DNA from: Fidelibacterota bacterium UBA1134
GTDB lineage: Bacteria > Fidelibacterota > Marinisomatia > Marinisomatales > S15-B10
Assembly (NCBI GenBank): GCA_002311975.1
Contig: DCAL01000086.1
Coordinates: forward strand, 1,009 to 10,960
DNA: 9,952 nucleotides
Reading direction: 5' to 3'
The first letter of the stretch is position 1. Every line of letters starts with the position of its first letter. This document shows positions 1-6,935 of this stretch, piece by piece. The notes under the pieces are model-generated. The model made no database searches. It was not told where the DNA came from and worked only from the letters and a program-made list of their open reading frames with translations. The translations under genes and the position numbers were made by a program.

Positions 1-1
1 A

Positions 2-1453
2 CTTAGGTTCGCCCCGTCACCCCGGTTCAATCTGCTGGGGACGTTCTTCCAGACCGTTCTGGACAACGGGTACGACGCCTGGGCGCCGGACAACAACACC
101 TTTTTGCATACCTACTCCAACGATCTCGGCAAAGACAGCCAGACCACAGACGCTTTTTCCCTTCGCGCCAAGATGACGCTGGCTGAGAGGATTACCTTAA
201 CCTCCGTAACTGCCTACTCGGAAACGGACCTGGTCCACAGCTACGACGGTGACTGGGCGAACGAGGAATTCTGGGGTGCTGAGCCTTTCAATTTCAATCC
301 TTTGACAGAGGGGTGGAAGTACGAGTTCTTTGACAGGAACGACCGGCACCGGGCCACGGTGACCCAGGAGTTCCGTGTTGTCTCCGGAGGATGGGTGGCC
401 GGTGTTTACGGCAAGGCCATGAATGAAAAAAACGATGCCACAGGCTACCTTTACGGCGGGGATGCCACGGAGATGACCAGCGATTACGATTTTTCCGTTA
501 CTGCTGGTTACGGTCAGTTCCAACTGCCGATAGGGGACCGGATGGTGGTGAAAGGTAATATCCGGGTGGAGACCAATGCCATCCGATACGACGGCACGGC
601 GGGAGGGTATGATGACCGATACCAGTTCGTCACTCTGGGTCCGGTGAATTACGAAATCGACCACATCCTGGTGGGCGGGAAGGGAGCGGTGCAGTTTCTC
701 CTAACACCGACTTCCAGGTTGTTTGCCACGTTGGCCCGGGGGTACAAGGCCGGCGGTGTGAACCAGCATCCGTACCTGACCGAGACCAACAGGCTGTACG
801 ACCCGGAGTATATTCTTAACGCGGAAGTGGGTTACCGATTGGCCGGAGAGAGCCTTACTTTAAGCTCTGTTCTTTTCGCCGCCAGGCGGACGGGTCAGCA
901 GGTCTCCATCTCCAGCCAGCAACTGGAGGGGGATCCCAACAGTTTTTTTTACTACACCGCCAACGCCACCACGGGGACGCTGGCCGGCGCCGAACTGGAC
1001 GGAAAACTTCTGCTTGGGGAAAGTTATTCCCTGTCAGCTTCGCTGGGACTGCTTTCCACTTACATTGACCCCTTCACTTTTGAGTCGTCGGGAGGAAACA
1101 TTACCCTGGGCAGCCGGGGAGCAGCCCACGCGCCGAGTTACTCATACACCCTGGCCTTTGATACCGGCCGGCCGTTCGGACTGTTTACTCATCTGGAAAT
1201 TATCGGCAAGGATGAGTTCTATTATTCTGACAGCCACGACAATGTCTCCGGTGCTTACCAACTGATGAACGCCCATGTGGGGTACCGCCGGGGGCCGTGG
1301 TCGGTGAAAATGTGGGAGCGGAATATTTTAGACGTAAGGTACGCCGTTCGGGGCTTTTATTTCGGGCTGGAACCGCCGGACTACAAGGATAAGCTATACG
1401 TCAGCTGGGGCGACCCGCGCCACTACGGATTGATGGTAGAATTCAGTTTCTGA
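2..1453 (+). CDS. TonB-dependent outer-membrane receptor, C-terminal part (5' end outside window)
   Basis: This is the beta-barrel portion of a TonB-dependent receptor, which imports a scarce ligand such as a siderophore, vitamin or oligomer across the outer membrane using TonB/ExbBD energy. The frame is open from base 2, so 483 codons are visible and the signal peptide, TonB box and plug domain lie to the left of the window. A TTG at 104 is not a real start, because coding continues upstream of it. Visible family signatures are the barrel motif ARGYKAGGVN, alternating aromatic/polar beta strands, an N-x-L-D-x-x-Y segment near the end, and the C-terminal GDPRxYG...EFSF ending in Phe, which is the usual outer-membrane insertion signal. 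It converges on msrA with only 3 bp between the two stop codons, leaving no room for a dedicated terminator. The ligand cannot be told from this fragment. Confidence 0.93.
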   Translation, partial: LRFAPSPRFNLLGTFFQTVLDNGYDAWAPDNNTFLHTYSNDLGKDSQTTDAFSLRAKMTLAERITLTSVTAYSETDLVHSYDGDWANEEFWGAEPFNFNPLTEGWKYEFFDRNDRHRATVTQEFRVVSGGWVAGVYGKAMNEKNDATGYLYGGDATEMTSDYDFSVTAGYGQFQLPIGDRMVVKGNIRVETNAIRYDGTAGGYDDRYQFVTLGPVNYEIDHILVGGKGAVQFLLTPTSRLFATLARGYKAGGVNQHPYLTETNRLYDPEYILNAEVGYRLAGESLTLSSVLFAARRTGQQVSISSQQLEGDPNSFFYYTANATTGTLAGAELDGKLLLGESYSLSASLGLLSTYIDPFTFESSGGNITLGSRGAAHAPSYSYTLAFDTGRPFGLFTHLEIIGKDEFYYSDSHDNVSGAYQLMNAHVGYRRGPWSVKMWERNILDVRYAVRGFYFGLEPPDYKDKLYVSWGDPRHYGLMVEFSF

Positions 1454-1456
1454 CCG

Positions 1457-2038
1457 CTATTTATCCAGCTTCAGTTTCTTCAGTTTCGGGGCGATGATAA
1501 ACTGGCAGTAGGGAGCGTTGGTGTTGTTATTGAAATAATCCTGGTGGTATTTCTCAGCCTGATAGAAAACATCCAGCGCTTGGATCTCCGTGACGATGGG
1601 GTCTTTGTACAGTTTTGATTCACCGGCTGCTTTCAGGGACGTTTCGGCAACCTTGCGCTGTTCTTCACCCTGAATGAAGATGGCGGACCGGTACTGGGTT
1701 CCCACGTCGTTCCCCTGGCGGTTCAGGGTGGTGGGATCATGGGCCTTCCAGAAGACGTCCAGGATCTGGCCGTAGGTGATCTTTTCGGGATTGAAGGTGA
1801 TCTGTGCCACTTCGGCATGGCCCGTGTTACCGGTGCAGACAGCCTTGTAGGAGGGATTCTTCACATGGCCACCGGCGTACCCGGCCACCACGTCCACCAC
1901 ACCATCAATTCGCTCGAATACGGCCTCCACGCACCAGAAACACCCGGCGCCCAGGGTCGCGGTCTCATTCGTATCCATTCTCTTGTCTCCGGCAGTTAGG
2001 GTCATTGAAAATATTAGGCAAGTGAGTGTTGATTTCAT
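1457..2038 (-). CDS. msrA: Peptide methionine sulfoxide reductase MsrA
   Basis: MsrA reduces methionine-S-sulfoxide, free or in proteins, back to methionine using thioredoxin-type reductants. The 193-residue protein carries the signature GCFWC with catalytic Cys33, the CTGNTGHAE segment with Glu75, and HDPTTLNRQGNDVGTQYRS with Asp111. It also has EKYHQDYF and a C-terminal YCQFIIAPK with Cys178 as a likely recycling cysteine; Cys36 and Cys68 are further candidates. The catalytic residue is Cys, not selenocysteine. The chosen start overlaps the stop of the upstream peptidase gene as ATGA, which suggests translational coupling, but no Shine-Dalgarno is seen before it. An internal ATG at 1978 (Met21) has GGAG 8 nt upstream and would give a cytoplasmic protein of usual core length. 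The first 20 residues of the long form are hydrophobic and weakly signal-peptide-like, without a clear cleavage site. Family assignment is firm; start and location are not. Confidence 0.95.
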   Translation of the reverse strand: MKSTLTCLIFSMTLTAGDKRMDTNETATLGAGCFWCVEAVFERIDGVVDVVAGYAGGHVKNPSYKAVCTGNTGHAEVAQITFNPEKITYGQILDVFWKAHDPTTLNRQGNDVGTQYRSAIFIQGEEQRKVAETSLKAAGESKLYKDPIVTEIQALDVFYQAEKYHQDYFNNNTNAPYCQFIIAPKLKKLKLDK

Positions 2039-3486
2039 TGAGGAAGGTATGACTTAACCTCTTTTTCTGTCAGGCGCTTATAACGGTCCAGAATTCCCCT
2101 TTCCCTCATTAGTCTTTCAATGCCTTTAATATCCATGGGTACAAAATCTGACACAATTTCAGCACCATTTTCGGTGATTACAATGAGATCTTCCAGCCGG
2201 ATATAAATATTTTCTTCCGGTACCCGAAGTGCTGGTTCTATTGTGAAGACCATTCCTGGAAGAAGTTTTTTTGAATGATCACCCACATCATGGGTCGCCA
2301 TGCCGACGCCGTGTCCCAGACTGGAATAATCCCGCTTGCTGGAGCGGGTGTAATTTTCAACAAAATTCTCGGCGGCCTTGCGATGATGATCCTGGTTGAA
2401 TTCGGCTGATTTGAGAACAGCTTCCATTTCTTTTACAGCTTCCTTGCGTACCTGCACTGGTGCCACATTGGGGCGGATATTGTCCAATATGGCGCGGTAG
2501 CATTTTACATAAAACCCGTAGAGCTGGGCCTGTTCTTCAGAGAATTTTCCATCCACGGGCCACATTCGCGTAATATCACTCATGTAGTAATTGTAGTCTG
2601 GGGAATAGTCCATTAACAGTAAATCACCCTCTTTCAGCTGATCCTGTTTATTGTGGTAATGAGGCATGTAGGCATTTGTGCCATTGGCGATGAGGGAAAA
2701 GTAAGCATCCCCCTGAGAGCCGTTGATGTGGTAAATATATTTTGCGAGGCCGTCCAGTTCATACTCATAAATCCCTGGTTTCGTAGAGCGCATGCCCTCC
2801 ATCAGCGCCAGGCAGGAGAGGACGGTAGCCTTTTTGATCACTTCGATCTCTGCTTTACTCTTGATTAATCGCATCTGATCCAAAATGGGTGTCAGGTCTC
2901 TGATTTCCGATCCCGCCATGTGGGTCGATATATTCTGGATGAAATCCTTGTACCGGGGAATAGTATGATCCCAGGGATCGTTCTGAATATCGCCATCGTA
3001 GCGAAGCAGCAGATCGCGGCTTTCGGCATGCCTTTCCGGTGGTGACTGGTAAAGATAGACAACCGGTTTCTTACGCATTCGCATCCGCGACAGATGTTCA
3101 CCCATTGCTTTAGTGGAGTAGACATGATCAACACCGTTCAGTGCCTGGACCGCCTCCGTATCTTCCGCCGAAAGAAGAGGCCCTTCGCTTCGTTCCCGGC
3201 GGGCGTTCTTATGGGGCAGGTAGAGGGAGGTTTCACCTGATTCACCCTTGATCAACAGATAGGCGTGTGGCGTCTCGATTCCGGTGAGGTAGTAAAATTC
3301 GTTATATTGACGAAATTTTACATAACCGGTTTCAGTAGGTGCTCCCTGTAAAACAGCAATTGATCCCGGCTCCATCTCCCGCGCCAGTCTGGTGCGGCGT
3401 TCTTTGAATTCTTCGGCTGAAAAATATCCTTTAGCCGAAACAATGTTTAATAAGACTGTGAAAAGGATCAGGACTTTTGTTCGCAT
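2035..3486 (-). CDS. Exported Xaa-Pro aminopeptidase (M24B, PepP-like)
   Basis: This is a metallo-aminopeptidase that removes an N-terminal residue preceding proline. An N-terminal Sec signal peptide (about residues 1-18, ending IVSA) implies a periplasmic or secreted enzyme, unlike cytoplasmic E. coli PepP. The aminopeptidase P N-terminal domain spans about residues 22-165 and includes the typical RQYNEFYYLTGI. The pita-bread M24 domain follows from about 210. All five dinuclear-metal ligands are visible: Asp293 and Asp304 (11 apart, in DYSPDYNYYMSDITR), His392 (GHGVG), Glu417 (FTIEP) and Glu432 (RLEDL). His399 (ATHDVG) is also in its conserved place. The ATG at 3486 has GAGG with a short spacer. 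It lies 86 bp after the amidohydrolase stop and overlaps msrA by 4 bp, so it is probably part of the same transcript. The protein is 483 residues, somewhat longer than E. coli PepP, as expected with a signal peptide. Confidence 0.93.
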   Translation of the reverse strand: MRTKVLILFTVLLNIVSAKGYFSAEEFKERRTRLAREMEPGSIAVLQGAPTETGYVKFRQYNEFYYLTGIETPHAYLLIKGESGETSLYLPHKNARRERSEGPLLSAEDTEAVQALNGVDHVYSTKAMGEHLSRMRMRKKPVVYLYQSPPERHAESRDLLLRYDGDIQNDPWDHTIPRYKDFIQNISTHMAGSEIRDLTPILDQMRLIKSKAEIEVIKKATVLSCLALMEGMRSTKPGIYEYELDGLAKYIYHINGSQGDAYFSLIANGTNAYMPHYHNKQDQLKEGDLLLMDYSPDYNYYMSDITRMWPVDGKFSEEQAQLYGFYVKCYRAILDNIRPNVAPVQVRKEAVKEMEAVLKSAEFNQDHHRKAAENFVENYTRSSKRDYSSLGHGVGMATHDVGDHSKKLLPGMVFTIEPALRVPEENIYIRLEDLIVITENGAEIVSDFVPMDIKGIERLMRERGILDRYKRLTEKEVKSYLPQ

Positions 3487-3572
3487 AGTTACCTCAATAA
3501 ATGAAGTTGCCCTCGCAACATTGCCGGCGCAATTTGATTAACGATTGGTTTTCCGATTAATCCCACGGGTGT
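3487..3572 (-). other. Intergenic spacer with two weak hairpins and the peptidase ribosome binding site
   Basis: This 86-bp gap lies between the amidohydrolase stop and the peptidase start. Reading on the minus strand it holds an inverted repeat GATTAA (3562-3557) / TTAATC (3541-3536) around a 15-nt loop. A short hairpin follows, with arms ATTGC and GCAAT around CGGC (3533-3520). The Shine-Dalgarno GAGG lies just before the peptidase ATG. Neither hairpin is followed by a U run, so they are not convincing terminators. They may be mRNA-processing or stability structures, or chance. Confidence 0.3.
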
Positions 3573-5174
3573 TTATTTAAACGGTTCGGTGACCACGTCC
3601 GGGCCGGCGTATTTCTTTGATTCGGCCACAATGCGCTCCACCTCGCGCATGAGGTTATCGTTCTCGAAAACAACACCATCCTTGATAGTGTGGATAATTC
3701 CCTCCGACCGGTACATCTCTTTGGTCTCTGGATCCATCATGATGGACCCGAAGGGGTAGAGGTATCGGAAATTTTCGGCAGGACTTCCGTCCACCACCAG
3801 GATGTCAGCTATATATCCTTTCTGGACCATACCCAGCTTCGGTTCGAGAATGGTCTGGGCGCTGTTGTAGGTAGCGGTGCGTAAGACCTCCAGTGGGTGC
3901 ATGCCCGATTCCAGAACCAGCTGGAGTTCCCGGATGTTACCGAAACCGCCGGTGGACCACTGGTAGTTGTCATCGGTACCATAGGCGACCCGGCCGCCCC
4001 GTTTGTTGAACTCAAAAATGAGGTCTCCCCACAGGTCGTACATATAGTGCCACCGGTATTCGTCCAGGGATGTCCAGTTATACTGGAATGAAGCGTGATT
4101 GTCAGGGTTGGGGAGGTGCATTTCCCACAGTGCCTGGTGAGTATACTTCTCGTGCCACGGTAGGCCGTGGGCGCGGATGATATCCCTATTGGCCTCATAG
4201 GTGGCCCTGTTGGGCTGCATGGTGACACCGTAATAGACCAGTGAATCGACAACATCATTTAGCAGGCGGTGGCGCGTTTCGGGGTTTTCCCCGGCCTCGA
4301 TCCACACCTGGGCCGCTTCCCGGAACCGCTTGTTCTCATCCCGGTAGTTATAATCGACGGGATAGTTTTGTACCCGCCGGTTGAGGGCCGATTCAGCATA
4401 GCCGTAGTGATGAACAATCATGGTAACGCCGAGGCGTGCCGCATCCAGGGCGTTGACCTGAGATGTGGAGGAAGGCTGAATATGTACAGCTGTAATCCCA
4501 CCGGCGGCCTCGATTGCTTTTGCCGCGGCACCAAACATGACGGGGTTCCAGCAGAGACCGTTCAGGTAGACCTGGCGAACACCGTTCCGGATCATGGTTT
4601 TGGCCACTCTGTCGGCATTTTCGGGATTCATGAGAAAATCGCTTTCGAAGTCAGTTGTATTGCCCCATGAGTATATGGGGAATAACCGCGGCGCGATAAT
4701 TTCATTGTTTCGTTCTGCTTCCAGCTGATCCTTCACTCGGCCCTGTTCAGCGGGACCGATGGAGGTGATCCCGGTGGCGAGCTGGAGGTAATAGATGTAG
4801 TCCAGGGGCAGGTCTTCACCACGGAGGTGAAGGTGGAGATTGAGCATGCCGGGCATGACGTAGAGGTTGTCTCCAGCGATAACACGGTCCCCTTTCATCT
4901 TGCTAGGTTCATCGGGGTCGTGCCCGCGCATTTCAGAAATGACGTTGCCCGTAACGAGTATGTCGTAAGGTCCGGTAGCGGGGCCGCCGTGACCGGGGAT
5001 CACCATCACATTGCGGATCACAAGGCGCTTGTAAGGCCCGGCGCCGAGATCCCCGAAATCGACCATCTTTTTGGGATTCGGTTTATGCTTTACTTTTTCC
5101 AGTTGGGAGAAAATGGGAGAGTTTAGAAGAAGAGTGACAGCCAGGAGAGTTCTGAGATTAAACAGTGATTTCAT
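3573..5174 (-). CDS. Exported amidohydrolase (imidazolonepropionase-like metal-dependent hydrolase)
   Basis: This is a TIM-barrel amidohydrolase superfamily enzyme of 533 residues, likely acting on a cyclic amide, dipeptide or similar compound in the periplasm. Residues 1-23 form a Sec signal peptide (hydrophobic stretch ending SPIFS). A beta-sandwich segment (about 50-108) leads into the metal site: His114 and His116 (NLHLH), His231 (TAVHIQ), His255/His256 (VHHYG) and Asp401 (YGTDD). The C-terminal sandwich strand reads KGYIADILVVDGSP (about 452-465). At the position where many relatives have the metal-bridging carbamylated lysine (IKVYL), this protein has Gln201 (RQVYL), by my hand alignment. 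The active site may therefore be mononuclear or altered. The start is well supported by AAGGAG 6 nt upstream of the ATG. It lies 85 bp downstream of another amidohydrolase gene on the same strand. The exact substrate cannot be stated. Confidence 0.9.
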   Translation of the reverse strand: MKSLFNLRTLLAVTLLLNSPIFSQLEKVKHKPNPKKMVDFGDLGAGPYKRLVIRNVMVIPGHGGPATGPYDILVTGNVISEMRGHDPDEPSKMKGDRVIAGDNLYVMPGMLNLHLHLRGEDLPLDYIYYLQLATGITSIGPAEQGRVKDQLEAERNNEIIAPRLFPIYSWGNTTDFESDFLMNPENADRVAKTMIRNGVRQVYLNGLCWNPVMFGAAAKAIEAAGGITAVHIQPSSTSQVNALDAARLGVTMIVHHYGYAESALNRRVQNYPVDYNYRDENKRFREAAQVWIEAGENPETRHRLLNDVVDSLVYYGVTMQPNRATYEANRDIIRAHGLPWHEKYTHQALWEMHLPNPDNHASFQYNWTSLDEYRWHYMYDLWGDLIFEFNKRGGRVAYGTDDNYQWSTGGFGNIRELQLVLESGMHPLEVLRTATYNSAQTILEPKLGMVQKGYIADILVVDGSPAENFRYLYPFGSIMMDPETKEMYRSEGIIHTIKDGVVFENDNLMREVERIVAESKKYAGPDVVTEPFK

Positions 5175-5259
5175 CTATTGCTCCTTCGCGATTCTGAGAT
5201 GATAGTGAAACGGAGTTGTCCGTTCCCCGTCAAAGATTACCCCACATTAATTCGGTAAC
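5175..5259 (-). other. Intergenic spacer with an 8-bp hairpin and a strong ribosome binding site
   Basis: On the minus strand a stem of GGAACGGA (5226-5219) and UCCGUUUC (5214-5207), one G-U pair included, closes a CAAC tetraloop. The sequence after it is not U-rich, so it is not a classic intrinsic terminator. It could be a processing or stability structure between two cotranscribed amidohydrolase genes. AAGGAG precedes the downstream ATG at 5174. Confidence 0.4.
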
Positions 5260-6906
5260 TCAAAGTTCACTCTTTGAGGCGTCATAAACAAGTTTTCCGC
5301 CCACATATGTTTTTTCCACAGCGGTCCGCCTGATTTTTTCGGCGGGGACGGAAAGAATGTCCTGTGACAAAATAACAAAGTCAGCCAGCATACCCGGTTC
5401 CAGTGTCCCCTTGATATTTTCTTCAAAGGTGAGGAAGGCGCCGTTGCGGGTGTAGCCCAAGATGGCCTCTTCCATGGATAGGTGCTCACCGGGGCCGAAG
5501 ACACGGCCCGTTTTCCCCAGGCGAGTGACGGAGGAGTGGAGCCCCTGGAAGGGGCCGGTGGGGAGGATGTCGCTCCCCAGGGCCACAAAGATGCCGTAGT
5601 CCATGGGTGTCCGGAGGGGGTTGTTGAGCTCCAGCCTGTCGTCGTCCAAGTTTTCCATGTAGCGGCTGTCCAGTGTCCAGGTGAAGTTGGGCTGCTGGGC
5701 GATGTGGATACCGTGCATGGCCATGAGGCGGTAGGTCTCCGCTGGCGGGGAGACGGTAAAGTGGTTCAGGTAGTGGCGATGATCGCCCCGGGGCCATTTC
5801 TCCAGCGCGTCCACGAACATTTCCACGGTCATCTTAATGGCGGCGTCACCAATGGCGTGGAAACCGAGCTGCCACCCTGTTTCGTGGGCGTCGAAAATGA
5901 TAGTTTCCAGCGCCTCGTCGGAATAGTTCATTTTGCCCCGGTAGGTTTTTCGGCCCTTGTAGGGGTCGATGGTGTAGGCTGCCGGACCGGTAAAGCCCCC
6001 ATCTGCCAGGATTTTGACGGCGCCTACTCGGAGATGGTCATCACCTTGGCCCGTCATGAGGCCGGACGCTTCCATCTTCTCCCTGCTGGTCCAGCGGATC
6101 TGGACAGTGGCCCGGGGGAGCTCCTCACCGTGCTCGTTGTAGACTTCCTGCCACTGGCCCCACTCTTCAATGGTGGCGCCGGCCTGGATGAAACTGGTGA
6201 TGCCGAGAGAGAGGAAATGTTCCAGGTTGTTGATAAAGCTCGGTTTCAGCTCTTCCCAGGTGGCGTTAGGGACCAGCCGGTAGACCAGGCCTGCCCGCTC
6301 CCGGATGATGCCGTTGAGATCACCGGAGTCGTCCCGTTCAATAACGCCCCCTTCGGGATCCGGGGTATTTCTGTCTATCTCCGCCAGTTTCAGTGCCAGG
6401 GAGCTGGCCACGGCACTGTGACCCCCGGCACGGGAGAGGATAACTGGGTTTTCCGGCGCCGCCTCGTCCAGGTCCCACCGGAGGGGCCTCCGTTTTTCCG
6501 ACAGATCGTCCTCAGCCCAGCCGTAACCGGTGATCCACTCACCGGGCCCCAGCTCTTCCGCCTTGGTCTGGATGCGGCTGTGGAGATCTTTGAGAGAAGT
6601 GAGGTCTCCCAGTTCCAGGTGCCGGCGTGGCCGGCCTCGGACGTGCTGGTGCGTATCGTTGAAACCAGGGATGACCGTTTTCCCATTGAGGTTAATTCTT
6701 TTTGCAGACCGGTAGTGGCGGGCCAGGGAGTGGTCGCCTACGGCGTGGACCACACCTTCCTTAACAGCCAGGGTGGCGTAGATGGGAAAACCGTCACCGG
6801 CGGTGACAATCCTGCCGTTTACCAGGAGCAGGTCAACTTCAGTTCTGGGACCGCATCCGAATGTTAATAAAAAGAGAAGGATGAGTAGTCTGGGACGAGC
6901 GTGCAA
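5260..6906 (-). CDS. Lipoprotein amidohydrolase, YtcJ-like (amidohydrolase family 3)
   Basis: This 548-residue metal-dependent hydrolase belongs to the YtcJ-like amidohydrolases. The start is short and basic (MHARPR), then hydrophobic, then the lipobox LTFGC with Cys18, so it is probably a membrane-anchored lipoprotein. The beta-sandwich part includes LLLVNGRIVTAG (26-37) and GKTVIPGFNDTHQH (75-88). Visible metal-site residues are His86 and His88, Lys298 in VKILADGGFTGP (the probable carbamylated lysine), His350 in GFHAIGD, His382 in NHFTV and Asp446 in GSDILP. GTLEPGMLADFVIL near the C-terminus is the standard closing strand. The start codon is TTG with no good Shine-Dalgarno. In-frame extension is limited by a TAA eight codons upstream, and no internal ATG would keep the lipobox, so this start is preferred. 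It follows the selenoprotein gene by 29 bp on the same strand. Substrate unknown. Confidence 0.9.
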   Translation of the reverse strand: MHARPRLLILLFLLTFGCGPRTEVDLLLVNGRIVTAGDGFPIYATLAVKEGVVHAVGDHSLARHYRSAKRINLNGKTVIPGFNDTHQHVRGRPRRHLELGDLTSLKDLHSRIQTKAEELGPGEWITGYGWAEDDLSEKRRPLRWDLDEAAPENPVILSRAGGHSAVASSLALKLAEIDRNTPDPEGGVIERDDSGDLNGIIRERAGLVYRLVPNATWEELKPSFINNLEHFLSLGITSFIQAGATIEEWGQWQEVYNEHGEELPRATVQIRWTSREKMEASGLMTGQGDDHLRVGAVKILADGGFTGPAAYTIDPYKGRKTYRGKMNYSDEALETIIFDAHETGWQLGFHAIGDAAIKMTVEMFVDALEKWPRGDHRHYLNHFTVSPPAETYRLMAMHGIHIAQQPNFTWTLDSRYMENLDDDRLELNNPLRTPMDYGIFVALGSDILPTGPFQGLHSSVTRLGKTGRVFGPGEHLSMEEAILGYTRNGAFLTFEENIKGTLEPGMLADFVILSQDILSVPAEKIRRTAVEKTYVGGKLVYDASKSEL

Positions 6907-6935
6907 GGCTGTATTCAGGTGGGACTCTTAGGTTT

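Noticed and set aside
104..1453. TonB-dependent receptor starting at TTG 104
   Set aside because: The same frame is open back to base 2 with receptor-like sequence, so the gene continues past the window edge and 104 is not its start.
1442..1487. Three copies of TTCAGTTTC (1442-1450, 1470-1478, 1479-1487) at the convergent gene ends
   Set aside because: They fall inside the last codons of the two genes (FSF and a Leu-Lys-rich tail) and are explained by coding for those residues. No sign of a functional repeat array.
3536..3562. GATTAA/TTAATC inverted repeat as a terminator after the amidohydrolase
   Set aside because: Long loop, AT-rich arms and no T run following it on the minus strand.
5482..6867. 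461-codon open frame on the plus strand opposite the lipoprotein amidohydrolase
   Set aside because: Its product is rich in Gly, Val, Pro and Phe without any recognisable motif, while the opposite strand encodes a complete amidohydrolase with all metal ligands. It is an antisense shadow caused by codon bias.
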